A stretch of DNA of 5,381 bases from Rhodobiaceae bacterium (GCA_027352645.1 DAIEIL010000154.1:1-5381); one strand, 5' to 3'; positions 1-5,381 are shown, numbered from the stretch's first letter. Numbers and translations: made by a program. The notes: generated from the letters alone by a model not told the origin.

Positions 1-254
1 AGGAACTGGCGCGTTTCGGCGCGGATATTTCGCTTCATGGCGACAAGGCGCTGGTGCGCGGCGTCGAGAAGCTGAAGGCGGCTCCCGTCATGGCGAGCGA
101 TCTGCGTGCCTCCGCCGCGCTTGTGGTGGCCGCGCTCGCCGCGGAAGGCGAAACGACGATCAACCGCGTCTATCATCTCGACCGCGGCTTCGAGCGGCTG
201 GAAGAAAAACTCAGAGCCTGTGGCGCCGATATCTGGCGCGCCAAAGCGTCTTGA
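1..254 (+). CDS. murA: UDP-N-acetylglucosamine 1-carboxyvinyltransferase (MurA), C-terminal fragment
   Basis: This is the 3' end of murA; the first complete codon is at base 3 and 83 residues remain before the TGA at 252-254. MurA transfers enolpyruvate from phosphoenolpyruvate to UDP-GlcNAc in the cytoplasm, the first committed step of peptidoglycan synthesis, and is the target of fosfomycin. The fragment carries the family's C-terminal signatures. DLRAS (fragment residues 33-37) corresponds to the region of E. coli Asp369-Arg371. YHLDRGFERLEEKL (57-70) contains the arginine equivalent to E. coli Arg397. The ending with ACGADI is also typical. The catalytic cysteine loop lies upstream of the window and cannot be checked. 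The DUF2948 gene starts 13 bases downstream, which suggests co-transcription. The reading frame is intact to a normal family C-terminus, so I see no sign of a pseudogene. Identification is confident from the sequence pattern alone. Confidence 0.95.
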   Translation, partial: ELARFGADISLHGDKALVRGVEKLKAAPVMASDLRASAALVVAALAAEGETTINRVYHLDRGFERLEEKLRACGADIWRAKAS

Positions 255-267
255 GGGCAGGGGACCA

Positions 268-720
268 ATGAGCGATTTGCGGCTGAGTGCGGAAGACGCT
301 GCCGATCTCGAAGTGATCTCGGCCTTCTTGCAGGATGCGGTGACGCGCGTCGGCGATCTCGCCTACCTTCCCGGCACGCGGCGCTTCGCCATGGTCGTGA
401 ACCGCTTCCGCTGGGAAGGCGAGACATCGACCAGCAAGCAGACCTCCGCGCAGCGTACCCATGAGCGCGTGCGCACGGGGCTTCATTTCGAGAATGTGCT
501 GAAGGCGCAGGCGCGGGGCTTGAAGCGGGATAATCCGCAAGGCGTGTTGAACCTTCTCGCCATTCGCTTCGAAGAACTTGATACCCCTTCGGGCATCGTG
601 GTTCTCACCTTTTCCGGCGGCGGCGAGCTCAGGCTTGAAGTAGAGGCGCTCGATGCGCATTTATCCGATCTCGGTCTTGTCTGGGAAACGCCGCATTTGC
701 CAGAACACGATCTGGGCTGA
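268..720 (+). CDS. DUF2948 family protein of unknown function
   Basis: A 150-residue soluble protein that I recognise as DUF2948, a family found mainly in Alphaproteobacteria and commonly next to murA and hisD. Its function is not known to me. Conserved-looking blocks are LQDAV (residues 21-25), VGDLAYLP (28-35), RFAMVVNRFRWE (39-50), LLAIRFE (96-102) and FSGGGELRLEVE (115-126), ending in a tail containing LGLVWETP. No signal peptide, membrane segment or catalytic motif is visible. The alternating hydrophobic pattern suggests a small beta-rich fold. The same frame is open upstream to an ATG at 106, but that stretch overlaps murA and reads as arginine- and proline-rich shadow sequence. The ATG at 268 is preferred: the family consensus begins there, it lies just after the murA stop, and a purine-rich stretch (GAGGGCAGGGG, 253-263) precedes it. 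Residues 51-70 (Ser/Thr/Gln/Arg-rich) look like a variable loop. Confidence 0.88.
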   Translation: MSDLRLSAEDAADLEVISAFLQDAVTRVGDLAYLPGTRRFAMVVNRFRWEGETSTSKQTSAQRTHERVRTGLHFENVLKAQARGLKRDNPQGVLNLLAIRFEELDTPSGIVVLTFSGGGELRLEVEALDAHLSDLGLVWETPHLPEHDLG

Positions 721-766
721 GGTTCCATGTTCGGGTCGCAACGTATATTCCGCGCCATGCCTTTGC

Positions 767-852
767 CGTCATGGCCCGCTTCATGCGGGCGATCCACGCC
801 TTTCGTGGTTGTGGCCAAGACGTGGATGACCCGGTCAAGCCGGGCCATGACG
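767..852. repeat. 86-base palindromic repeat with nested hairpins
   Basis: The outer arms are perfect 12-base inverted repeats: CGTCATGGCCCG at 767-778 and CGGGCCATGACG at 841-852. A second inverted pair, ATCCACG at 792-798 and CGTGGAT at 821-827, lies inside them. Each arm also folds on itself: CCCGC/GCGGG (775-779 with 785-789, loop TTCAT) on the left and CCCGG/CCGGG (830-834 with 840-844, loop TCAAG) on the right. A third hairpin, CCACG/CGTGG (794-798 with 804-808), can form in the centre. The overall form, GTCATGGCC...ATCCACG...CGTGGAT...GGCCATGAC, resembles dispersed intergenic palindromic elements I recall from Bradyrhizobium, Rhodopseudomonas and relatives. Only one copy lies in this window, so its repetitive nature is inferred from that recollection. 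It encodes no protein. It occupies most of the gap between the DUF2948 gene and hisD. Confidence 0.75.
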
Positions 853-856
853 CATC

Positions 857-861
857 AGGAG
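857..861 (+). promoter_or_regulatory. hisD ribosome binding site
   Basis: AGGAG lies 9 bases before the hisD ATG at 871 and is a strong Shine-Dalgarno match. It supports that start over any upstream alternative. It begins only 4 bases after the right arm of the palindromic repeat ends. Confidence 0.75.
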
Positions 862-870
862 ATTTGATTC

Positions 871-2163
871 ATGGCCATCAGACTTGACGCGAGCGACAAG
901 GGCTTCGAGAAAGCCTTCGAAACGCTCCTCACCGCGAAGCGCGAATCTTCCGTCGACGTCAATGACGCCGTGGCGAAGATCATCGCCGATGTGCGCGCGC
1001 GCGGCGACGCGGCGCTGATCGAGCTCACCAATAAGTTCGACCGCCTTTCGCTCACGCCGGAAACGCTCCGCATTCCCGATGCCGAACTCGACGCGGCGTT
1101 GAAGGCTTGCGACGCGAAGACACTCGACGCGCTGAAAATGGCGAAGGCCCGCATCGAGGCTTACCACGCGCGGCAGAAGCCTTCCGATGATCGCTTTACG
1201 GACGCGCAGGGCGTCGAGCTTGGCCATCGCTGGACGGCGGTTGGTGCTGTCGGGCTCTATGTGCCGGGCGGCACGGCCAATTATCCGAGTTCGGTGCTGA
1301 TGAATGCTGTGCCCGCCAAGGTCGCGGGCGTCGCCCGCGTCGTCATGGTCGTGCCGACGCCAGATGGCAAGGTCAATCCGCTGGTGCTGGCGGCCGCGCG
1401 GCTCGCGGGCGTCGACGAAGTCTATCGCGTCGGCGGCGCGCAGGCGGTTGCGGCGCTCGCCTATGGCACGGCGACGATCAGGTCGGTCGACAAGATCGTC
1501 GGTCCCGGCAACGCTTTCGTTGCGGCGGCCAAGCGCCAGGTCTTCGGCATTGTCGGCATCGACATGATCGCGGGCCCTTCCGAAATTCTTGTCCTCGCCG
1601 ATGGGAAGAACGACCCGGACTGGATCGCCGCCGATCTGCTTTCGCAGGCCGAGCATGACGAAAGCTCCCAGTCGATCCTCATCACCGACGATGCCGCTTT
1701 TGCGGCCCGCGTCGAGGAGGCGGTGGCCGCGCAACTGAAGCTTCTGCCCCGCGAGACGACGGCGACGAAGAGCTGGGCCGATTTCGGTGCCGTTATCGTC
1801 GTGAAGTCGCTTGCCGACGCTGTGCCGCTGGTCGACCGGCTCGCGCCTGAGCATCTTGAAATCGCGGTGGACGATCCCGAGCCGCTTGCCGCCCGCATCC
1901 GCAATGCAGGCGCGATCTTCCTTGGCCGCTATACCCCGGAAGCGGTGGGCGACTATGTGGCGGGTTCGAACCACGTGCTGCCGACGGCGCGCAGCGCCCG
2001 TTTCTCCTCGGGCCTCAATGTGCTCGACTTCATGAAGCGGACCTCGATCGTGCGCTGCGATGCGGACTCGCTCGCCGCCATCGGCCCCGCCGCCGTGGCG
2101 CTCGCCGCCGCCGAGGGGCTCGATGCCCATGGCCGGTCGGTCTCGATCCGGCTGAACAAGTAG
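871..2163 (+). CDS. hisD: Histidinol dehydrogenase
   Basis: A complete 430-residue histidinol dehydrogenase, the usual family length. It is a cytoplasmic, zinc-dependent, homodimeric enzyme that oxidises L-histidinol to L-histidine through the aldehyde using two NAD+, the last two steps of histidine synthesis. The expected zinc ligands are all present at Gln259 and His262 (in SQAEHD), Asp361 (in GDYVAGSNHVLPT) and His420 (in LDAHGRSV). The catalytic Glu327-His328 pair is in APEHLE. The family blocks GLYVPGGTANYPSSV (128-142), GPGNAFV (211-217) and IAGPSEIL (233-240) are also intact. No other his genes are nearby, so hisD is separated from the rest of the pathway here, which is common in Alphaproteobacteria. 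The start at 871 fits the family N-terminus and has AGGAG 9 bases upstream. The long open frame on the opposite strand across the whole gene is a high-GC artefact. Confidence 0.98.
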   Translation: MAIRLDASDKGFEKAFETLLTAKRESSVDVNDAVAKIIADVRARGDAALIELTNKFDRLSLTPETLRIPDAELDAALKACDAKTLDALKMAKARIEAYHARQKPSDDRFTDAQGVELGHRWTAVGAVGLYVPGGTANYPSSVLMNAVPAKVAGVARVVMVVPTPDGKVNPLVLAAARLAGVDEVYRVGGAQAVAALAYGTATIRSVDKIVGPGNAFVAAAKRQVFGIVGIDMIAGPSEILVLADGKNDPDWIAADLLSQAEHDESSQSILITDDAAFAARVEEAVAAQLKLLPRETTATKSWADFGAVIVVKSLADAVPLVDRLAPEHLEIAVDDPEPLAARIRNAGAIFLGRYTPEAVGDYVAGSNHVLPTARSARFSSGLNVLDFMKRTSIVRCDADSLAAIGPAAVALAAAEGLDAHGRSVSIRLNK

Positions 2164-2243
2164 CAATCCGGTCGACGCGCGGCTCGCCTATGCCGCCCAA
2201 ATCGGCTTAAAGTGGCCGCGCCGAAACGCGTGCAGACAGGTCC

Positions 2244-2732
2244 ATGGATAGATCGGACGACAGGTCGAACTTCCGTATCGCCGAGCTTGTGCTCGACGAG
2301 AAGACGGTCGTGCGCCGCAGTCCGGATGTGGAGCATGAGCGCAAGGTCGCGATTTTCGATCTGCTCGAAGAAAACAACTTCGCGCCTGTCGGCAGTCCGG
2401 GCGGACCTTACGTGCTCCACCTCGCCATCGAGGAGAGCCGGCTCGTCTTCGATGTGAAGCTCGATGGTGGCGAGCCGCATGGCAGGATCATGCTGTCGCT
2501 CACGCCATTCCGGAAGATCATCAAGGACTATTTCCTGATCTGCGAGAGCTATTACGACGCCATCAAGACGGCGGCGCCCGCCCAGATCGAGGCGATCGAC
2601 ATGGGCCGCCGCGGGCTCCACAACGAGGGCTCGCAGCTCTTGAAGGATCGTCTGTCCGGCAAGGTCGAGATGGATTTCGATACGGCTCGGCGTTTGTTCA
2701 CGCTGATCTGCGTTCTTCATATCAAGGGTTGA
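2244..2732 (+). CDS. UPF0262 family protein of unknown function
   Basis: A 162-residue protein that I recognise as UPF0262, a conserved alphaproteobacterial family with no function known to me. Characteristic blocks are SPDVEHERKVAIFDLLEEN (residues 26-44), GGPYVLHL (53-60), ESRLVFDV (64-71), LSLTPFRKIIKDYFLICESY (84-103), IEAIDMGRRGLHNEGS (115-130), LLKDRL (132-137) and DFDTARRLFTLICVLH (144-159). The acidic and basic residues inside well-kept blocks suggest a functional surface, but I see no recognised catalytic motif, membrane segment or signal peptide. The ATG at 2244 is the only plausible start: no in-frame ATG, GTG or TTG lies just upstream. Its Shine-Dalgarno is poor (ACAGG ending 3 bases before the ATG). 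The phosphatase gene starts 4 bases after the TGA, so the two genes are probably translated from one mRNA and may be functionally linked (inference). Confidence 0.93.
   Translation: MDRSDDRSNFRIAELVLDEKTVVRRSPDVEHERKVAIFDLLEENNFAPVGSPGGPYVLHLAIEESRLVFDVKLDGGEPHGRIMLSLTPFRKIIKDYFLICESYYDAIKTAAPAQIEAIDMGRRGLHNEGSQLLKDRLSGKVEMDFDTARRLFTLICVLHIKG
2724..2728 (+). promoter_or_regulatory. Ribosome binding site that fixes the GTG start of the phosphatase
   Basis: AAGGG inside the last codons of the UPF0262 gene lies 8 bases before the GTG at 2737. The nearby ATG at 2732, overlapping the UPF0262 stop, is out of frame with the phosphatase, and no in-frame start codon occurs closer upstream. Together these support the GTG. 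Confidence 0.6.
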
Positions 2733-2736
2733 TGCC

Positions 2737-3195
2737 GTGGCGGCCAGTGAGAAGCTTCCGGGGTCCGTCCTCTTCGTCTGCAATCTCAATGCAGTGCGCT
2801 CGCCCATGGCCGAAGCGCTGGCGAAGTCGCTCTACGGCAAGCGGATATTCATCGATTCCGCAGGCCTCGAACCTCATCCCCGCGATCCCTTCGTCATCAA
2901 TGTGATGACCGAGATCGGCGTCGACATGGCCGAAGATCACCCGATGGATGTCGAGGAAATCAATATCGGCTCCTTCGACCTCGTGATCTGCCTGACGGAG
3001 GAAGCCCGCGCCCGCGTTGTCGAGCTTACCCGTGGGCAGGCGGTCGATATCGACTTCTGGCCCACCATCGATCCTTTCGCAGGGGGCGAGCAGGGGAGCC
3101 GCGAGCAGAAGCTCGAAGCCTATCGCCGCCTCCGCGACGACCTGCGCCGCCGCATCGAGCAGCGCTTCGGCGCCGCCGAAAAGAAGGCGAGCTGA
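2737..3195 (+). CDS. Low-molecular-weight protein-tyrosine-phosphatase / arsenate reductase-like protein
   Basis: A 152-residue cytoplasmic protein of the low-molecular-weight phosphatase fold, which also includes thioredoxin-type arsenate reductases. The P-loop is VLFVCNLNAVRSPMAEAL (residues 11-28). It gives the CX5RS signature with nucleophile Cys15, Arg21 and Ser22. The second feature, WPTIDPF (108-114), supplies the Asp112-Pro113 general acid typical of LMW phosphatases. SAG (41-43) and EDHPM (66-70) are further family landmarks. Differences from the textbook CxGNxCRS loop are Leu17 for Gly and Val20 for the second cysteine, so the redox Cys pair found in many tyrosine phosphatases is absent. 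The substrate is unknown. The DPF motif favours phosphatase over arsenate reductase, and no ars genes are nearby. It starts with GTG 4 bases after UPF0262 and probably shares its transcript. The lysine- and arginine-rich C-terminal helix (about 121-150) is likely a surface helix. Confidence 0.88.
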   Translation: MAASEKLPGSVLFVCNLNAVRSPMAEALAKSLYGKRIFIDSAGLEPHPRDPFVINVMTEIGVDMAEDHPMDVEEINIGSFDLVICLTEEARARVVELTRGQAVDIDFWPTIDPFAGGEQGSREQKLEAYRRLRDDLRRRIEQRFGAAEKKAS

Positions 3196-3213
3196 CGCGG
3201 GCGGGGCTGTCAG

Positions 3214-3226
3214 GGGAAAACGTCCC
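3214..3226 (+). terminator. Weak hairpin after the phosphatase gene
   Basis: GGGA at 3214-3217 can pair with TCCC at 3223-3226 across a 5-base loop, 19 bases after the phosphatase stop, and is followed by GAATTT. The stem is only 4 base pairs and there is no clean run of T, so this is at best a weak transcription pause or terminator. Confidence 0.2.
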
Positions 3227-3240
3227 GAATTTCAGCACCG

Positions 3241-3293
3241 AATCAAAGGTTTGACCCCGTGCCGCGGTAGGAAATGGGCCACGGCCCTTGATT
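3241..3293 (+). other. Potentially structured leader upstream of infA
   Basis: AATCAA (3241-3246) is complementary to TTGATT (3288-3293), and inside it CCGTG (3257-3261) is complementary to CACGG (3280-3284). An alternative fold is the small inverted repeat TCAAA/TTTGA (3243-3247 with 3250-3254). GGGC/GCCC (3276-3279 with 3284-3287) followed by TTGATTTT could act as a short terminator-like hairpin. These folds compete with one another. I read this as either the end of the upstream transcript or part of an infA leader; the sequence alone does not decide. Confidence 0.3.
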
Positions 3294-3316
3294 TTGGCCG
3301 GGTTTATGCTCATTCT
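3288..3316 (+). promoter_or_regulatory. Candidate infA promoter
   Basis: TTGATT (3288-3293) matches four of six bases of a -35 box and is spaced 17 bases from CATTCT (3311-3316), a poor -10 match (three of six). A separate promoter for infA is reasonable because it sits 146 bases from the upstream gene and needs high expression, but the boxes themselves are weak. Confidence 0.25.
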
Positions 3317-3341
3317 CCCGCCAAATCTCGAAGGAATATGA

Positions 3342-3560
3342 ATGTCCAAGGAAGAACTACTTGAGTTTCCGGGCGTGGTGACGGAACTGCTCCCGAACGC
3401 GACGTTTCGCGTCAAGCTCGAGAATGAGCATGAAATCATCGCCCACACCGCCGGCAAGATGCGCAAGAACCGCATCCGCGTTCTGGCGGGCGACAAGGTG
3501 CTCGTCGAAATGACGCCCTACGATCTGACCAAGGGCCGGATCACCTATCGCTTCAAGTAA
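3342..3560 (+). CDS. infA: Translation initiation factor IF-1
   Basis: A complete 72-residue IF-1, the standard length. IF-1 is a single OB-fold protein that binds the A site of the 30S subunit and works with IF-2 and IF-3 in translation initiation. Diagnostic stretches are GVVTELLPNATFRVKLEN (residues 11-28), IAHTAGKMRKNRIRVLAGDK (33-52) and VEMTPYDLTKGRITYR (55-70). These align directly with E. coli IF-1, including the basic KMRKN loop that contacts 16S rRNA. The ATG at 3342 has a good AAGGA (3331-3335) 6 bases upstream. The four-base-earlier ATG at 3338 is immediately followed by a stop. maf begins 60 bases downstream and may be read from the same transcript. Confidence 0.99.
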   Translation: MSKEELLEFPGVVTELLPNATFRVKLENEHEIIAHTAGKMRKNRIRVLAGDKVLVEMTPYDLTKGRITYRFK

Positions 3561-3620
3561 GCGGACGGCGGGAATCTGCCAGCCCGTGCCAATTACGAGC
3601 CCGAGCCCTGCAGCGCCGTC

Positions 3621-4220
3621 ATGACCGCTCCCGCCAGACAACGCCTCGTCCTTGCCAGCGCTTCGCCGCGCCGTATCGCGCTGCTTGCGCAGATCGGCGT
3701 CGATCCGGACGAGGTGCGCCCTTCCGACATCGACGAAACGCCTCGTAAAGGCGAACTGCCTCGCGAACATGCGCGCCGCCTCGCCCGCGAAAAGGCGGAA
3801 GCCGTGGCGAAGCACGAGCCGGGCGCGCTGGTGCTTGCCGCCGATACGGTGGTTGCGTGCGGACGCCGCATTCTTCCCAAGGCTGAAACCGAGGGCCAGG
3901 CGCGGCAATGCCTCGCGCTGCTCTCGGGCCGCGCGCATCGCGTCTATACGGCCGTGACGCTGATCCGGCCCGATGGAAAGCAGATGGAGCGCGTCAGCGA
4001 AACCCGCGTCGCTTTCAAGCGCCTCTCCGCGGAGGAGATCGACCTTTACGTCGAACATGGTGAATGGCGCGGCAAGGCCGGCGGCTATGCGATCCAGGGC
4101 CACGCGGCGGTTTTTGTCCGCTTGCTGACCGGTTCTCATTCGGGCGTCATCGGCTTGCCGCTTTACGAAACGGCGGCGCTGCTCACCGGGGCCGGTTTCC
4201 CGCTCTACCCACCGCGCTGA
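3621..4220 (+). CDS. maf: Maf family nucleoside triphosphate pyrophosphatase (YhdE-like, probable dTTP/UTP pyrophosphatase)
   Basis: A complete 199-residue Maf protein, normal for the family. Maf proteins are cytoplasmic pyrophosphatases that hydrolyse non-canonical or excess nucleoside triphosphates to monophosphates, and some have been linked to septum inhibition. The motifs are all present: LASASPRR (residues 11-18), DIDET (36-40), LAADTVV (72-78, with the catalytic-region Asp75), LSGRAHRVYTAV (101-112), GKAGGYAIQG (151-160) and SGVIGLPLYET (174-184). The GYAIQG form resembles E. coli YhdE (dTTP/UTP) rather than YceF (m7GTP), so the substrate call is by analogy. The ATG at 3621 is the first usable in-frame start after an in-frame upstream region lacking ATG, GTG or TTG, and it precedes the family N-terminus closely. 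I see no convincing ribosome binding site, so translation may depend on coupling or be weak. Confidence 0.95.
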   Translation: MTAPARQRLVLASASPRRIALLAQIGVDPDEVRPSDIDETPRKGELPREHARRLAREKAEAVAKHEPGALVLAADTVVACGRRILPKAETEGQARQCLALLSGRAHRVYTAVTLIRPDGKQMERVSETRVAFKRLSAEEIDLYVEHGEWRGKAGGYAIQGHAAVFVRLLTGSHSGVIGLPLYETAALLTGAGFPLYPPR

Positions 4221-4296
4221 CAACGGTGTTAGGATTGCGAGCATAGGGTATTGAGAGGGAGATTGATCGGCATGTCGGGGGATGGGCCGGTCGCTC

Positions 4297-4302
4297 AAGG
4301 GG
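4297..4302 (+). promoter_or_regulatory. Ribosome binding site of the RNase E/G gene
   Basis: AAGGGG lies 4 bases before the ATG at 4307, a tight but acceptable spacing. It helps choose this ATG over those at 4272 and 4282, which are in other frames. Confidence 0.55.
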
Positions 4303-4306
4303 TTTC

Positions 4307-5381
4307 ATGTCCGAGGAAGTGCTGATCAATGTAGGCCCCGGCGAGACGCGTGTAGCGGTCGTCGAGAATGGCCGGCCCGTGGAAATTATCCTCGAGCGCA
4401 CGATGGAGGACGACCTCAAGGGCAAGACAGGCCGCGCGGGGCACTCGCTCCTCGGCAATATCTTTCTTGGCCGCGTGCAGCGCGTTTTGCCGGGCATGCA
4501 GGCTGCTTTCGTTGAGATCGGGCTGGAGCGCGCAGGTTTTCTCGGCGCGCGCGAAGCCAAGTGCCTCTGCGAACTCACCCAGCTCGACGAACATATACTG
4601 CCGCCCATCAGCGTCTGCGTGACCGAAGGCCAGACGATCCTCGTCCAGGCGACGAAGGATCCGATCGGCGACAAGGGCGCGCGGCTTTCCGCAAACGTCA
4701 CCCTTCCGGGGCGTCTGCTTGTGCTTGTGCCGAACCAGTCGGGCGTCGCGCTTTCACGGCGCATCGAGGACGAGGACGAGCGCGCGCGCCTGACCGCGCT
4801 TGTCGAGGAAATGATCGCCCGTTTTGGCTCGATGGGCGTCACCGGCGAACCGGCGGGTTTCATCGTCCGCACGGCGGCCATCGGCGCGACGGTGGACGAC
4901 ATCGCCGCCGATGCCCGGATGCTGGCAGATGAATGGCGCAAGGTGCGCGAGGTCGAGAAGCGTTCGAGCCCGCCCTGCGTCGTCTTTCACGATCTCGACC
5001 CCGTGTCGAAGACGCTGCGCGACTATGTAAGTTCCGATACCGCCCGCGTCCTCATCGACGATGCCGATGCTTTCGGCGAGGCGCAGCGTTACGCGCGCCG
5101 CGCCATGCCGGAATTGCTCGACCGTATTCAGCTCTTCAACGGGCCGGGCGCGCTTTTCTCGCTCTATGACATAGACGGCGAGATCGAGCAGGCGCTGGAG
5201 CCGCGTGTCGAGTTGAAGTCGGGCGGCTGGATCACCATCGAAACGACGGAAGCGCTGACCGCCATCGACGTCAATTCGGGGCGCTACACGGCGGCGACGG
5301 GCCTTGAGGAAACAAGCGCCAAGATCAATCTCGAAGCGGTGGACGAAATCATCTATCAGCTTCGCCTGCGCGGTACGGGCG
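4307..5381 (+). CDS. rng: Ribonuclease E/G family protein (RNase G-like), 5' part
   Basis: An open frame of 358 codons that runs off the window end, so the C-terminus is unseen. RNase E/G are single-strand-specific endoribonucleases that process rRNA precursors and start mRNA decay. The N-terminus (VLINVGPGETRVAVVENGR, residues 5-23) is typical. An S1 RNA-binding region follows (about 38-130: LLGNIFLGRVQRVLPGMQAAFVEIG, then VQATKDPIGDKGARLSANVTLPG), and next the RNase H-like and 5'-sensor region (VPNQSGVALSRRI, then GFIVRTAAIG). The DNase I-like catalytic part contains TTEALTAIDVNSGRYT (313-328) with metal-binding Asp321 and LEETSAKINLEAVDEI (333-348). The second catalytic aspartate should lie just beyond the window. 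The compact N-terminus suggests the RNase G branch rather than the long RNase E, but this cannot be settled without the rest. The preceding maf gene ends 86 bases upstream. Confidence 0.93.
   Translation, partial: MSEEVLINVGPGETRVAVVENGRPVEIILERTMEDDLKGKTGRAGHSLLGNIFLGRVQRVLPGMQAAFVEIGLERAGFLGAREAKCLCELTQLDEHILPPISVCVTEGQTILVQATKDPIGDKGARLSANVTLPGRLLVLVPNQSGVALSRRIEDEDERARLTALVEEMIARFGSMGVTGEPAGFIVRTAAIGATVDDIAADARMLADEWRKVREVEKRSSPPCVVFHDLDPVSKTLRDYVSSDTARVLIDDADAFGEAQRYARRAMPELLDRIQLFNGPGALFSLYDIDGEIEQALEPRVELKSGGWITIETTEALTAIDVNSGRYTAATGLEETSAKINLEAVDEIIYQLRLRGTG

Noticed and set aside
106..267. An N-terminal extension of the DUF2948 protein from an ATG at 106.
   Set aside because: It overlaps the murA 3' end in another frame and reads as Arg/Pro/Ser-rich sequence; the family consensus starts at 268.
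744..749. TATATT as a possible -10 box for a hisD promoter upstream of the palindrome.
   Set aside because: The best correctly spaced -35 sequence is very weak (around 721-728), so I did not list it as a feature.
835..2166. A 443-codon open frame on the - strand covering all of hisD.
   Set aside because: It is antisense to an intact histidinol dehydrogenase with every catalytic residue. Its Arg/Asp/His-rich translation is typical of a high-GC shadow frame.
1953..2807. A 284-codon - strand open frame over the end of hisD and UPF0262.
   Set aside because: It is antisense to two conserved proteins and spans their intergenic gap; it looks like a shadow frame.
4210..4228. CACCG/CGGTG inverted repeat at the end of maf as a terminator.
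   Set aside because: The stem is 5 base pairs with a 9-base loop, overlaps the maf stop, and has no following T run.
3357..4298. A 313-codon - strand open frame spanning infA and maf.
   Set aside because: It crosses two well-identified + strand genes and their gap, and its translation shows no recognised family.
4183..4941. A 252-codon - strand open frame over the start of the RNase E/G gene.
   Set aside because: Its serine- and arginine-rich translation has no domain, while the + strand carries clear RNase E/G motifs.
1..5381. A possible new defence, mobile or biosynthetic system.
   Set aside because: All recognised genes are conserved housekeeping or conserved-unknown genes in a familiar alphaproteobacterial order. 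No integrase, transposase, toxin-antitoxin, CRISPR or defence-like protein was found.

Overview
This is a GC-rich, densely packed chromosomal window. All genes lie on the + strand and every recognisable product is a core or conserved alphaproteobacterial protein. The order is murA (3' end), a DUF2948 protein, hisD, a UPF0262 protein, a low-molecular-weight phosphatase, infA, maf and an RNase E/G gene (5' end). I recall this as a conserved neighbourhood in Alphaproteobacteria, and DUF2948 and UPF0262 are largely restricted to that class. The genus cannot be fixed from the sequence. A Hyphomicrobiales-type bacterium (for example Parvibaculum-like) is a plausible guess only.

Layout: 1-254 is the C-terminal end of MurA (peptidoglycan precursor synthesis). 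A 150-residue protein of unknown function (DUF2948) follows 13 bases later. The 150-base gap before hisD holds an 86-base palindromic repeat (767-852) with nested hairpins, ending 4 bases before the hisD ribosome binding site. HisD (871-2163) is complete with all catalytic residues. After an 80-base gap come UPF0262 (2244-2732) and, 4 bases later, a GTG-started phosphatase-family gene (2737-3195), very likely one transcript. A 146-base leader with potential secondary structure and a weak promoter candidate precedes infA (3342-3560, translation initiation factor IF-1). maf (3621-4220, nucleotide pyrophosphatase) follows, and then an RNase E/G family gene that runs off the window end with its first catalytic aspartate present (4307-5381).

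The genes do not form one pathway. They combine cell-wall synthesis, the last step of histidine synthesis, translation initiation, nucleotide-pool cleaning and RNA processing. There is no gene-free stretch over 300 bases. I saw no tRNA or rRNA gene, CRISPR array, insertion sequence, phage or defence gene. I did not find a new biological system. The most notable items are the palindromic repeat next to hisD, two conserved genes of unknown function, and a phosphatase-like protein with a variant P-loop.
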